A stretch of DNA of 64,000 nt from Rathayibacter sp. VKM Ac-2856 (GCF_013205055.1 NZ_JABMLF010000002.1:124001-188000); one strand, 5' to 3'; numbered from the stretch's first letter, positions 35,423 to 44,357 are shown. A program made the numbers and translations. The notes: generated by a model not told the origin, from the letters alone.

Positions 35423-36213
35423 GTGGGTCTCGATACGCCCCTGCGGGGCTACTCGACCAGCAAGGGTGCGCGTGCGCCTGTTCGCCCGAGCGAGTGGACC
35501 CGGAACGGGGTCCGACGCATCCGCAGGCCCCGATCCGCGTCCACTCGCGGGAACCGCGGCCGTCGACTGGACGCGGACGGGGGCCTCCGCGCTGCGCACG
35601 CACCGATCCGGGTCGAGTCGACGAACGATCCGGCGCCGGCCCTGGCAGCCGATCGACCACCCGCTCACCCGCGTGGGTCTCGATACGCCCCTGCGGGGCT
35701 ACTCGACCAGCAAGGGTGCGCGTGCGCCTGTTCGCAAGCGCGAGCGGACCCGGAACGGGGTCCGACGCATCCGCAGGCCCCGATCCGCGTCCACTCGCGG
35801 GAACCGCGGCCGTCGACTGGACGCGGACGGGGGCCTCCGCGCTGCGCACGCACCGATCCGGGTCGAGTCGACGAACGATCCGGCGCCGGCCCTGGCAGCC
35901 GATCGACCACCCGCTGATCCACGTGGGTCTCGATACGCCCCTGTGGGGCTACTCGACCAGCAAGGGTGCGCGTGCGCCTGTTCGCAAGCGCGAGCGGACC
36001 CGGAACGGGGTCCGACGCATCCGCAGGCCCCGATCCGCGTCCACTCGCGGGAACTGCGGCGTCGAATGGACGCTGACGGGGGCCTCCGTGCTGCGCACGC
36101 ACCGATCCGGGTCGAGTCGACGAGCGATCCGGCGCCGGCCTTTGCAGCCGATCGGCCGCCCGCTGATCCGTGTGGGTCTCGATACGCCCCTGCGGGACTA
36201 CTCGACCAGCAGA
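35423..36213. repeat. 250-bp tandem repeats, three copies and a fourth partial
   Basis: Units start at 35423, 35673, 35923 and 36172 (periods 250, 250, 249). Each opens with the dispersed palindromic element (gggtctcgatacgccc...) and continues with about 210 bp of unique filler containing a ggaccc/ggggtc hairpin. Copies one to three differ by only a few bases; the copy at 35923 has a changed loop-stem (cccctgtggggc). A decayed partial unit precedes the first (about 35340-35422). Frames stay open through the block because the units lack stops, but no start, ribosome-binding site or domain supports a gene. Together with the next block this fills the 1.4 kb between convergent genes. Confidence 0.9.
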
Positions 36214-36240
36214 GATCGCCGACCTTCACGCTCCGCAAGC

Positions 36241-36540
36241 GGCTCGTCGCGCATCGACGGCAGTGTACGGAGCAGCCCGTCGCCTGGTGACGGCCGTCGC
36301 CCACGGAGTGGCTCGTCGCGCAGCGACCACAGTGCACGGAGTGGCTCGTCGCACAGCGACGGCAGTGCACGGAGTGGCTCGTCGCGCAGCGACCACAGTG
36401 CACGGAGTAGCTCGTTGCGCAGCAACGGCAGTGCACGGACTGGCTCGTCACGCAGCGACCACAGTGGACGGAGTAGCTCGTTGCGCAGCAACGGCAGTGC
36501 ACGCAGTGGCTCGTCGCGCAGCGACGGCGGTGCTCCCCGG
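36241..36540. repeat. 33-bp tandem array with conserved hairpin
   Basis: About nine head-to-tail units starting at 36241, 36275, 36310, 36343, 36376, 36409, 36442, 36475 and 36508; all but the first two are exactly 33 bp. Each contains a small hairpin, gtcgc-gca-gcgac, which appears as gttgc-gca-gcaac in the units at 36409 and 36475, a double compensatory change. There are no spacers, so this is not a CRISPR array. It lies beyond the 3' end of ccsB. Confidence 0.9.
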
Positions 36541-36561
36541 CCCGTCGCGCTGCGACGGGCC
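36539..36561. terminator. Hairpin ending the 33-bp array
   Basis: Ten perfect base pairs, ggcccgtcgc and its complement around gct. It shares the gtcgc core of the array units and lies 110 nt past the ccsB stop on the minus strand, so it could terminate the cytochrome c operon. Confidence 0.5.
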
Positions 36562-36670
36562 TCCGATCTGCGGGTGCTGGTGGGTGCGATCGCAAGGCGG
36601 AGGAGGGGTGCGTGGCTGCGCCACGGACCCCGACGACAACGCCGCGAGCGCGCCCGCCAGCACCCGCAGA

Positions 36671-37741
36671 TCACATGCCGGTGTCTAGGCCGGAGTAGGC
36701 GTGGAGCCCCTTGAAGAACACGTTGACGACTCCGAAGTTGAACATGACGGCGGAGAAGCCGATGATCGCGAGCCAGGCGGAGGGGGTGCCCCGCCAGCCA
36801 CGCGTGGCGCGGGCGTGGATGTAGCCGGCGTAGATGGTCCAGATGATGAAGGTCCAGACCTCCTTGGTGTCCCAGCCCCAGTAGCGGCCCCAGGCCTTCT
36901 CGGCCCAGACGGCGCCGGCGATGAGCGTGAAGGTCCAGAGGATGAAGCCGATGATCGTGACCCGGTAGGCGAGGTTCTCGAGGGTCAGCGAGCTGGGCAG
37001 GGTGCGGAGGAAGCGGAGGACCGACGGCGCGCTCTCGCCGCTGCTCTCTCGGCGCGACTGGAGCAGCTGCGTGACGGAGAGCGCGAAGCCGAGGGCGAAG
37101 AAGGCGGTGCCGAGGATCGCGACGAGCACGTGGATGACGAGCCAGTAGGACTGCAGTGCCGGCGGCAGCGGGACGACGTCGACGTAGTAGTTGACGGTCG
37201 CGACGCCGAGCAGGACGAGGACGAGGCCCGTGATGAAGGCGCCGAGGAAGCGGAGGTCCCAGCGCAGCTGCACGGCGAGGAAGACGCCGATGATGAGGAC
37301 GGTCCCGGTGATCGAGAACTCGTACATGTTCGCCCACGGGACGCGGCCGGCCGCGACGCCGCGGAGGACGGTCGCGCCGAGGTGCAGGACGAAGGCGAGG
37401 AGCGTGAGCGAGAAGCCGATCCGCATCGCCTTCGAGCGGGACGGGGCGTTGTAGACCTCGTCCTCCACGCGGCTGCCGAGGCGGGAGAGCGTCGCGGTGC
37501 GCCCGTTGCCGCCGGAACCGGAGGCGGACGCGGACGCGACGGTGGCCCGTCCGCTCGCGGCGCGATCGGCGGCGGCGCTGGAGGCGACCCGCTCGGCCTC
37601 GCGCACGACCTCGATCGATTCGCCGTCGGCCACGGACGAGCGCCGCGCCAGGTCGATGGCGAAGAAGATGAAGGCCAGGGCGTAGATGCCCATGGCGGAG
37701 TAGAGGCACAGCACCGAGTACTGCGAGAGGGTCTCGATCAC
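36671..37741 (-). CDS. ccsB: Cytochrome c biogenesis protein CcsB/ResC
   Basis: 356 residues from a GTG at 37741, with about eight membrane helices. The haem-handling WWD-type segment WGRYWGWDTKEVWTF lies in the C-terminal half, with conserved histidines in the surrounding helices (VIHVLV, YIHARA). With ResB it forms the system II complex that exports haem and ligates it to apocytochrome c outside the membrane. A charged cytoplasmic insert at about 45-100 is low complexity. -10 TACCCT (minus strand 37748-37753) lies 6 nt upstream, so this gene may also be transcribed independently of resB. Confidence 0.94.
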   Translation of the reverse strand: MIETLSQYSVLCLYSAMGIYALAFIFFAIDLARRSSVADGESIEVVREAERVASSAAADRAASGRATVASASASGSGGNGRTATLSRLGSRVEDEVYNAPSRSKAMRIGFSLTLLAFVLHLGATVLRGVAAGRVPWANMYEFSITGTVLIIGVFLAVQLRWDLRFLGAFITGLVLVLLGVATVNYYVDVVPLPPALQSYWLVIHVLVAILGTAFFALGFALSVTQLLQSRRESSGESAPSVLRFLRTLPSSLTLENLAYRVTIIGFILWTFTLIAGAVWAEKAWGRYWGWDTKEVWTFIIWTIYAGYIHARATRGWRGTPSAWLAIIGFSAVMFNFGVVNVFFKGLHAYSGLDTGM

Positions 37742-37882
37742 CCCTCCAGGGTAAGCGACGGTGCTGCGAGGCGCCCCTGCACACATGCACAGGTTCAGCA
37801 CTCGACCTCGGCCGCCACCGACTCCGGCCGTCAGCGACGTCAGCCGTCAGCGACGTCGGCCGTCACCGACCCCGGTCGAGCG

Positions 37883-39631
37883 TCAGGGCTGGTCGAGCGG
37901 AGCGTGCCGGTCGGCGATCGTGCGCACCGCGCGGGTGAGCTGCGGGTCCTCGCCGCGGGCGAGCCCGGCGTACTCGATCGTCACGCCCCCGTCCGCCCCC
38001 GTCGTGGCCTTCACCCAGACGCGCCGGCGCGGCACGAACAGCGAGGTGAGCAGCCCCGCGAGCACGAGGATCGCGAAGAGCAGCACCCAGCCCTGGGTCG
38101 CGTCGTGGTGGATGTCGAACGAGGCGAAGCGCTTGACGCTGTCCGTCCCGACGACGGACGGGTCCGCTCCGACGTTCTCGAACGTCACGGTGCCGAGCCC
38201 GTCGGGCAGGTCGGCGGACTCGCCCGGCTTCAGGGTGATCGATCCGACGCCGGTGTCGCCGCCGGTGAGCCGGGTGAGCGAGTCGGTGTCGAGCACGTAG
38301 ACCGAGGTCGGCACTCCGCCGTCGAGGCCGAGGTCGCCCGCGAACACGTTCAGTGAGAGCACCGGGTACTGCAGGTCCGGGAAGATCGACGTCGAGGCGC
38401 CCGTGGCCAGCTCGTCCTGCGTCGGGTAGAAGAAGCCGGTGAGCCCGACCTGCTCCGCGAGGCCGTCCGTCACCTTGACGACGCCCACCGAGGTGAGGTT
38501 CGCGTCCTGCGGGAGGAACGGCACGGAGTCCGTGAAGATGGCCGTCCCGGAGGGGTCGCGCACCGTGATCGTCGGCGCGTAGCCGTTGCCGAGCAGGTAG
38601 ACGTTGGTGCCGCCGACCGAGAGCGGGTCGTTGACCTTGATCGTCTCGTCGGAGGAGTCGCCGTCGCGCTGCGTGGTCGTCACGTGGGCGGTGAAGTCGA
38701 CGGGCTGGCCGAGCGCCTGCTGGTTCTGCTCCTCGTACTGCACGTCGAGCGAGTCGAGGGTGAGCTGGTACGGGTCCAGCTGGCCGCTGTCGAAGAAGCG
38801 GCCCGGGTTGAAGGAGTCGTAGCCCGCGAGGTTGTTCGCGAAGCCCTGCGAGCCCTCGACCAGCACGCGCTGGCCGCTGTAGCCGAAGCCGCCGCCGATG
38901 CCCACGGCGACGAGGATGCCGACGAGGGCCGAGTGGAAGACCAGGTTGCCGGTCTCGCGGAGGTAGCCGCGCTCGGCGGACACGCTCGACCAGCGGCCGC
39001 GCGGGTCGTCGTGGCGCTCGACGCGGTAGCCCGCCCGGCGCAGCACGGCGTGCGCGGAGGCGACCGCCTCCTCCTCGCTAGCGCCGTCGACCTCGCGGAC
39101 GGTGTAGCCCGCCAGCCGCTGCAGGCGCGCGGGGGTGCGCGGCGGGCGCGAGCGCATCGCCTCGAAGTGGTGCTTCGTCCGCGGGATGATGCAGCCGATC
39201 AGCGAGACGAACAGCAGCAGGTAGATGCTCGAGAACCAGACCGACGTGTAGGTGTCGAAGGCCTGGACCTTGTCGAGCAGCGGCGCCAGGTCGGGGTTGT
39301 CGACGAAGTACTGCGTGACGCCGTTGGGGTCGGAGGAGCGCTGCGGCACCAGCGAGCCCGGGACCGCCGCGATCGCGAGCAGCAGCAGCAGGAACAGCGC
39401 CGTGCGCATGCTGGTCAGCTGGCGCCACATCCAGCGGATCCAGCCGGTGAACCCCAGGGTCGGCTGCGTGATCGACCCGTCGGAGTCGAAGTGGTCGGCG
39501 GGGCGGAAGGACGCGTCCGCCTTCTGCTGCGTCGCGTCGGCGCCCGCCGAGGCGTCGGTGCTCGAGCCGGGCTCGGTGCTCGAGCCGGACTCAGAGCGCG
39601 GGCCGGACTCAGAGCGCGGGCCGGAAGCCAT
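37883..39631 (-). CDS. resB: Cytochrome c biogenesis protein ResB
   Basis: 582 residues. A Ser/Glu-rich N-terminal tail (about 1-45) built from short repeats precedes the ResB core with four membrane helices (three near the N-terminus, the last around 520-545) and a large extracytoplasmic domain. TQYFVDNPDLAP and the conserved LGFTGWIRWMWRQLTSMRTALFLLLLLA are family hallmarks. It is the partner of CcsB in system II cytochrome c maturation. Its start overlaps ccdA by 23 nt; ccsB follows after 141 nt. Confidence 0.93.
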   Translation of the reverse strand: MASGPRSESGPRSESGSSTEPGSSTDASAGADATQQKADASFRPADHFDSDGSITQPTLGFTGWIRWMWRQLTSMRTALFLLLLLAIAAVPGSLVPQRSSDPNGVTQYFVDNPDLAPLLDKVQAFDTYTSVWFSSIYLLLFVSLIGCIIPRTKHHFEAMRSRPPRTPARLQRLAGYTVREVDGASEEEAVASAHAVLRRAGYRVERHDDPRGRWSSVSAERGYLRETGNLVFHSALVGILVAVGIGGGFGYSGQRVLVEGSQGFANNLAGYDSFNPGRFFDSGQLDPYQLTLDSLDVQYEEQNQQALGQPVDFTAHVTTTQRDGDSSDETIKVNDPLSVGGTNVYLLGNGYAPTITVRDPSGTAIFTDSVPFLPQDANLTSVGVVKVTDGLAEQVGLTGFFYPTQDELATGASTSIFPDLQYPVLSLNVFAGDLGLDGGVPTSVYVLDTDSLTRLTGGDTGVGSITLKPGESADLPDGLGTVTFENVGADPSVVGTDSVKRFASFDIHHDATQGWVLLFAILVLAGLLTSLFVPRRRVWVKATTGADGGVTIEYAGLARGEDPQLTRAVRTIADRHAPLDQP

Positions 39632-40349
39632 TGATCACCTCGAAGAGTGCTCCGTAGACGAGGGTGTTCCAGAGGCCGGTGACCATCAGGACTCCGATCA
39701 GGACGAGTGCGACGCCGCCCGCGATGTTGATGACGCGGATGTGGCGCTTCACGAACGCGAGGGTGGTGGTGACCCAGCTGAAGCCGAACGCCACCAGGAG
39801 GAAGGGGATGCCGAGCCCGAGGCAGTAGACGACCGTGAGCAGCGCGCCCCGCCAGGGCGAGCCGGCGCCGTAGCTCAGGGCGAGGATCGAGGTCAGCGTC
39901 GGGCCGAGGCAGGGGGTCCAGCCGACGCCGAAGACGATGCCGAGCAGCGGAGCGCCGATCAGCCCGGTCGCGGGGCGGAAGCCCGGGCGGAGGGTGCGCT
40001 GCAGGAAGGAGAGCTGGCCGATGAAGACGAGCCCCATCGCGATGACGAAGACGCCGAGGACGCGGGTGATCACGTCGCCGTAGGCCCGCAGCCAGTAGCC
40101 GATCGAGCCGGCCGCGACTCCGAAGAGCACGAACACCAGCGAGAAGCCGAGCACGAACAGCAGCACGCCCAGCACGACCCGGCGGCGGCCGCGGGCCGCG
40201 CGCTCGTCGGCGTCGGTGAAGCCGCCCACGTAGGCCAGGTAGCCGGGCACGAGCGGGAGCACGCACGGGGACGCGAACGAGACGAGCCCGGCCAGCAGCG
40301 CGATCGGCACCGCGAGGAGGAGCTGGCCGCTGATGACGACCTCGCTCAC
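39609..40349 (-). CDS. ccdA: Cytochrome c biogenesis thiol transporter CcdA
   Basis: 246 residues from a GTG at 40349, six membrane helices. The redox cysteines are in FASPCVLPLVPGY and GWTPCLGPTL. CcdA moves reducing equivalents from cytoplasmic thioredoxin to ResA across the membrane, keeping apocytochrome cysteines reduced. It lies 4 nt after resA and overlaps resB, so the genes form a tight operon. Confidence 0.95.
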   Translation of the reverse strand: MSEVVISGQLLLAVPIALLAGLVSFASPCVLPLVPGYLAYVGGFTDADERAARGRRRVVLGVLLFVLGFSLVFVLFGVAAGSIGYWLRAYGDVITRVLGVFVIAMGLVFIGQLSFLQRTLRPGFRPATGLIGAPLLGIVFGVGWTPCLGPTLTSILALSYGAGSPWRGALLTVVYCLGLGIPFLLVAFGFSWVTTTLAFVKRHIRVINIAGGVALVLIGVLMVTGLWNTLVYGALFEVINGFRPAL

Positions 40350-40353
40350 CGCG

Positions 40354-40944
40354 CTACTCCGACTCCGCGAGCGCGTCGCCCACGAGCGTCGAGAGGATCG
40401 ACGCCTCCTGCAGCTGGCCGAGGATCCGCGAGGCGACGCGGCCCTCCCTGTCGAGCACGATCGTGGTGGGCACGGCGTTCGGCGGGACCTCGCCGGTGAA
40501 GGCGAGCTGCACCGAGGAGTCGGTGTCGACGATCGAGGGGTAGGTGATGCCGTAGTCGGCCGCAAAGGAGGCGGCGGTCGGAGCCTGGTCGCGCACGTTG
40601 ACGCCGACGAAGGCGACGTCCTGGCCCTCGAACTCGCTGTTGACGGCCTGGAGGTCGGCGGCCTCGGCGCGGCACGGCGCGCAGCTGGCGTACCAGAAGT
40701 TGACCACGACGACGCGGCCGGCGAGGTCGGCGGAGTCGACCGTCTCGCCGTTCTCGTCGGTGCCGGTGAAGACGATCGGGTCGTCCCGCTTCTCGGCCTG
40801 GATCTCGGTGATCGTCCCGTCGCCCGAGATGAAGCCGTCGTTGGTGCCCTGCCGGTAGCGCTCGGCCAGCGGGTCGCGGGTGCAGCCGGTCAGCGCGAGG
40901 GCGGCGACGAGCACGAGGGCGCCGAGCGCGCGGGTGCGGCGCAT
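40354..40944 (-). CDS. resA: ResA/TlpA-like thioredoxin lipoprotein
   Basis: 196 residues. Lipoprotein signal with lipobox LTGC (C21), then a TlpA-type thioredoxin fold with active site CAPC (C88, C91) in VVNFWYASCAPCRAE and the cis-proline region AVPTTIVLD. It is anchored outside the membrane and reduces the CxxCH cysteines of apocytochrome c, using electrons from CcdA. Its ATG overlaps the stop of the preceding phosphatase gene by one base. Confidence 0.92.
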   Translation of the reverse strand: MRRTRALGALVLVAALALTGCTRDPLAERYRQGTNDGFISGDGTITEIQAEKRDDPIVFTGTDENGETVDSADLAGRVVVVNFWYASCAPCRAEAADLQAVNSEFEGQDVAFVGVNVRDQAPTAASFAADYGITYPSIVDTDSSVQLAFTGEVPPNAVPTTIVLDREGRVASRILGQLQEASILSTLVGDALAESE

Positions 40945-41588
40945 CAGACCGCTCCGACGTCGGTCGCGAGGCCCTGCAGCCCGGCCGCCGGGTCGGAGTA
41001 GCCGACCTCGACGAAGCGGTCGCCCCGGCGCTCGAAGGTGGTGATGCTCGACAGCGCGCAGCGGCGCTTGCGCGGGTCGTGGAAGAGCTTCTCCCCCGCG
41101 ATCGCGCGGTGGGTGGTCCAGATCGGCAGCTGGTGGCTGACCAGCGCGACGTCGCCGGAGGCCGTGCTCTGCCAGGCGGACTCGAGCGCGGCGTACATCC
41201 GCGCCGAGATGGAGAGGTACGGCTCGCCCCAGCTGGGCTCGAAGGGGTTGCGGAGCAGCGGCCAGCTGCGCGGGTCCTTGAGCGCCGAGTCGCGGGCGCC
41301 GACGCGCTTGCCCTCGAAGCGGTTGGTCGGCTCGATCAGCCGCTCGTCGGTCGTGATCTCGAGCTCGAACGCCTGCGAGATCGGCTGGGCCGACTCCTGG
41401 GTGCGCTGGAGCGGCGACGCGAGGAGGGCCGTGACGGAGCGGCGGCGCTCGAGCAGGTCGTCGGCGGCGGCGCGCGCCATCCGGTGCCCCAGGTCCGAAA
41501 GCCGGAAGTTCGGGAGTCGCCCGTAGAGGACCCGGTCGGGGTTGAACACCTCGCCGTGCCGCACGAGATGGATCTGATCGGCAACCAC
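40944..41588 (-). CDS. Histidine phosphatase family protein
   Basis: 214 residues from a GTG at 41588. The phosphoglycerate mutase-like catalytic motif LVRHGEV is at about residues 8-14 with the second histidine in LVSHQLPIW. -10 TACACT (minus strand 41597-41602) 8 nt upstream indicates a leaderless start and makes this the first gene of the resA-ccdA-resB operon. In actinobacteria a phosphatase of this family commonly heads the cytochrome c maturation genes; its substrate is unknown. Confidence 0.88.
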   Translation of the reverse strand: MVADQIHLVRHGEVFNPDRVLYGRLPNFRLSDLGHRMARAAADDLLERRRSVTALLASPLQRTQESAQPISQAFELEITTDERLIEPTNRFEGKRVGARDSALKDPRSWPLLRNPFEPSWGEPYLSISARMYAALESAWQSTASGDVALVSHQLPIWTTHRAIAGEKLFHDPRKRRCALSSITTFERRGDRFVEVGYSDPAAGLQGLATDVGAV

Positions 41589-41677
41589 GAGCGTCAAGTG
41601 TACGGAACGCCGCGTGGAGGAACGGTGGGAATAGGGACGCCCGATCCGCACCTCCGCCGCGTCTGCTGAGGGACCGC

Positions 41678-42442
41678 TCAGCGCCGCGCGCTCACCGCCG
41701 CGGAGAGCCGGCGCACCAGCGAGCCGGGCAGGTGGCGGACCACCGTGATCGGCACGCCGAAGCGCCACGAGGGGATCGAGACGACCGAGCCGCGCGCCAC
41801 GTCGCGGAGGAACTCCTCGACGACCGCGTCCGCGTCCAGCCAGAGGAAGGAGGGGATCGAGCCGGTGTCCATCGCCGCGCGCTCGTGGAACTCGGTGCGC
41901 ACCCAGCCCGGGCAGAGCGCCGCGGCCCGCACGCCGCTGCCGCGCAGCTCGACCGCCAGCGACTGGGTGAAGGCCGTCGCCCACGCCTTGATCGCCGAGT
42001 ACGGCCCGAGGTGCACGAAGCCGGCGACGCTCGACACGGTGAGGATCGCGCCGCGCCCTCGGCCGACCATCACCTGCGCGGCCGCTCCGGAGAGCACGGA
42101 GACGGCGCGGACCATCACCTCGAACGCCTCGTCCTGCGCCGCGACGTCGGGCTCGGCGAAGCTGCCGTCGATCCCGAAGCCGGCGTTGTTGACGAGCACG
42201 CGGACGGGGCGCTGGGGGTCGACGAGCCTCGTCCGGACCCGCTCGACGTCGTCGCGATCGGAGAGGTCGGCGGGCAGCACCTCCACCTGGCCGGCGCCGA
42301 GCGCGCGGAACGCGGCGGCCGCCTCCTCGAGCCGTGCCCGGTCGCGGGCGACGAGGACCAGGTCGAAGCCGCGGCGGGCGAAGGCGCGCGCGAAGGCGGC
42401 GCCGATGCCGGTGGACGCTCCGGTGATCAGTGCGGTGCTCAT
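41678..42442 (-). CDS. Short-chain dehydrogenase/reductase
   Basis: 254 residues. TGASTGIGAAFARAFARRG at 7-25 with a following R-D-R (NADPH preference), NNAGFG, catalytic S in SSVAGF and YSAIK. Close in pattern to the DltE/YqjQ-like SDRs. Its -10 TAGCGT (minus strand 42450-42455) overlaps the stop codon of the ABC ATPase gene 10 nt upstream, so it has its own leaderless promoter while lying directly behind the exporter operon. Substrate unknown. Confidence 0.86.
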   Translation of the reverse strand: MSTALITGASTGIGAAFARAFARRGFDLVLVARDRARLEEAAAAFRALGAGQVEVLPADLSDRDDVERVRTRLVDPQRPVRVLVNNAGFGIDGSFAEPDVAAQDEAFEVMVRAVSVLSGAAAQVMVGRGRGAILTVSSVAGFVHLGPYSAIKAWATAFTQSLAVELRGSGVRAAALCPGWVRTEFHERAAMDTGSIPSFLWLDADAVVEEFLRDVARGSVVSIPSWRFGVPITVVRHLPGSLVRRLSAAVSARR

Positions 42443-42452
42443 GCGGGCGACG

Positions 42453-43169
42453 CTACCGCGCCGCGGACCGCCGACCGGCCGGCGTCTCGGGCCGGTGCTC
42501 GCTCCCCACCGTCAGCCGGCCGTCCCGCATCGTCGCGACCCGGTCCAGCCGCGGGAGGTGCGCCTCCTCGTGGGTCACCAGGAGGGTCGCCGTCCCGCGC
42601 TCGCGGGTCAGGCGGACGATCAGATCGATGATCGCCGTGCCGCGCTCGGTGTCCAGAGCGCTCGTCGGCTCGTCGACCAGGAGCACCGACGGCGCGTTCA
42701 TCAGGGCGCGGGCGATGTTCACCCGCTGCCGCTGACCGCCGGAGAGCTGGGCCGGGCGGGCGTGGGCGCGCTCGGAGAGGCCGACCTCCGCGAGCAGCTC
42801 GTCCGCCCGCGCCGAGGCCGAGGTCCGCCGCCGGTCGCCGAGCCGGTCCATCACGAGCAGCTGCTCACGGGCCGTCAGCGCGGGCAGCAGGTTGGCCTGC
42901 TGGAAGACGATGCCGATCCGCGAGCGGCGCAGCCGGGCCGCCCCCGCCCGGGACAGGCGCGAGACGTCGTCGCCGTCGATCAGAATGCGGCCGGAGTCCG
43001 GGCGGATCAGGGTCGCCGCCACGGCGAGCAGGCTGGACTTGCCGGAGCCGCTCGGGCCGGTCAGCCCGGTGACGGTGCCCGGTGGGCAGTCGAGGTCCGC
43101 CCGGTCGACCGCGGTGAGGCGCGAGCCCCCGTCGTCGAAGGTGAGGGTGACGTCCAGCAGTTCGATCAT
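42453..43169 (-). CDS. ABC exporter ATP-binding protein
   Basis: 238 residues. Walker A GPSGSGKSS (about 38-46), Q-loop FQQANLL, signature LSGGQRQRVNIARAL, Walker B VLLVDEPTSALD and H-loop VTHE. The LolD/MacB-like type that pairs with FtsX-like permeases. It overlaps the permease gene by 4 nt (ATGA). The divergent two-component system suggests an efflux or cell-envelope stress module. Confidence 0.92.
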   Translation of the reverse strand: MIELLDVTLTFDDGGSRLTAVDRADLDCPPGTVTGLTGPSGSGKSSLLAVAATLIRPDSGRILIDGDDVSRLSRAGAARLRRSRIGIVFQQANLLPALTAREQLLVMDRLGDRRRTSASARADELLAEVGLSERAHARPAQLSGGQRQRVNIARALMNAPSVLLVDEPTSALDTERGTAIIDLIVRLTRERGTATLLVTHEEAHLPRLDRVATMRDGRLTVGSEHRPETPAGRRSAAR

Positions 43170-44218
43170 CGTGCGCTCCCGAGTGCGGTGAGGGGGTCGG
43201 TGGAGACGACGGCGCGCAGTGCCGCGGCGGCGCCGAGCAGTCCCAGCGCGATCATCAGGGCGGCCGGGACCAGCGTGGTCAGGGGGCTGAGCAGGAACGG
43301 CAGGGCCGAGCCGGCGAGGGCGCCGAGCCCGATCACTGCGAGCAGCCCGGCGCCCGTCCCCGCGATCAGCACGACGAGGGCCTGGCCGAGGGCGTCGCGC
43401 AGCAGCGAGGGGGTCGACGCTCCGAGGGCCTTGAGCACGGCGATGTCGCCGGAGCGCTGCATCGTCCAGACCGTGAAGAACGCGCCGACGACCAGCGCGG
43501 CGATCCCGAAGAGCATCGCGACCATCATCAGCAGCGAGCCGATCTCGGACCGGAACGAGCCGATCGCGGTGAGTGCCGCGAGCGGGGCGCGGGAGACCGT
43601 GCCGGTCGCCGCCTCCCCCGCTGCCCAGTCCGGCGAGCCGCGCACCGCGAGGACGGTCGCGTCGGCCGACGTGCCGAGCGACGCCGCGAGGGCCTGCCAG
43701 GCGGCGAGGGGCAGGCGGACCACGGGCGTGTGGCTGTACCAGTCGTCCCCGCCGATCGAGGAGACGGTCGCGCACGTGCCCGCGATGCTCACGGTGTCCC
43801 CGACTCCCACGCCGAGCGCGCGGGCCGCCGGAGCCGAGAGCGCGATGCCGCCGGGGTCGGCCGGCGCCCCGAGCGCCGCGTCGACGCCGAGGGCGGCGAC
43901 CGCGACGCGCGCTCCGCCCGCCTCGGCCCGGGCCTGCAGCACGCCGAGCGGCTCGACGGACACGACACCGGGGAGCGCCGCCCACTGCTCCTCCTGCTGG
44001 GCGGTGACCGCCGAGTCCGCGAACGAGGGCGCGTCCGCACCGGCGGAGAAGACGAGGCGGTCGGCGGGGACGCCGAGCACGGCCGAGACGTTCTGCAGGG
44101 CCAGCCCGCCCGTGAGGCCGGAGAGGAACCCCACCAGGAGGGTGAGCAGCGCGACCACCGCGCCGATGAGCAGGAACCGGCCGCGTGCGGAACGCAGCTC
44201 ACGCCAGGCGACGAACAC
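43166..44218 (-). CDS. FtsX-like ABC transporter permease
   Basis: 350 residues from a GTG at 44218 with a perfectly spaced ggagg site; no ATG is nearby. One N-terminal membrane helix (about 15-38), a large extracytoplasmic MacB-like domain (about 40-215) and three C-terminal helices (about 225-340), the type V exporter layout. Two cysteines are absent from the extracellular part apart from a single C. Expected to form a dimer with the adjacent ATPase. Substrate unknown; peptide or lipid-targeting compounds are common for this class. Confidence 0.88.
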   Translation of the reverse strand: MFVAWRELRSARGRFLLIGAVVALLTLLVGFLSGLTGGLALQNVSAVLGVPADRLVFSAGADAPSFADSAVTAQQEEQWAALPGVVSVEPLGVLQARAEAGGARVAVAALGVDAALGAPADPGGIALSAPAARALGVGVGDTVSIAGTCATVSSIGGDDWYSHTPVVRLPLAAWQALAASLGTSADATVLAVRGSPDWAAGEAATGTVSRAPLAALTAIGSFRSEIGSLLMMVAMLFGIAALVVGAFFTVWTMQRSGDIAVLKALGASTPSLLRDALGQALVVLIAGTGAGLLAVIGLGALAGSALPFLLSPLTTLVPAALMIALGLLGAAAALRAVVSTDPLTALGSAR

Positions 44219-44289
44219 GAGGACCTCCAGGGAGTCGGTGCCGCGGGATCGACGGCCCCTCCAGCGTGGAAGAGGGGACGGATCCGGCG

Positions 44290-44357
44290 CATCGTGCGAT
44301 CGAGCGGGACCGCCGCCCGCTGTTCGACGGACGACCGCCTCCACCTTTCGCACGATG
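44290..44357. promoter_or_regulatory. Inverted repeat between divergent promoters
   Basis: catcgtgcga at 44290-44299 and its exact complement at 44348-44357. The second arm ends 21 nt before the -10 of the histidine kinase gene (TAGCGT, 44379-44384), overlapping the -35 region. The first arm is 72 nt upstream of the permease start. Good candidate for the binding site of the adjacent NarL-type regulator controlling both directions. Confidence 0.5.

Noticed and set aside
36241-36540. Regular repeats resembling a CRISPR array
   Set aside because: Units are contiguous 33-mers without spacers, and no cas genes are nearby.
35699-36595. Open frame with an 11-residue Cys-rich repeat (SVHCRRCATSH-like) across the array
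   Set aside because: It is the translation of the 33-bp DNA repeat plus the 250-bp units, has no ribosome-binding site or domain, and the covariation acts on the hairpin, not the peptide.
36448-37790. Long open frames overlapping ccsB in other frames
   Set aside because: GC-rich shadow frames; Arg/Ala/Pro-dominated translations without domains. Similar shadows across the window were ignored.
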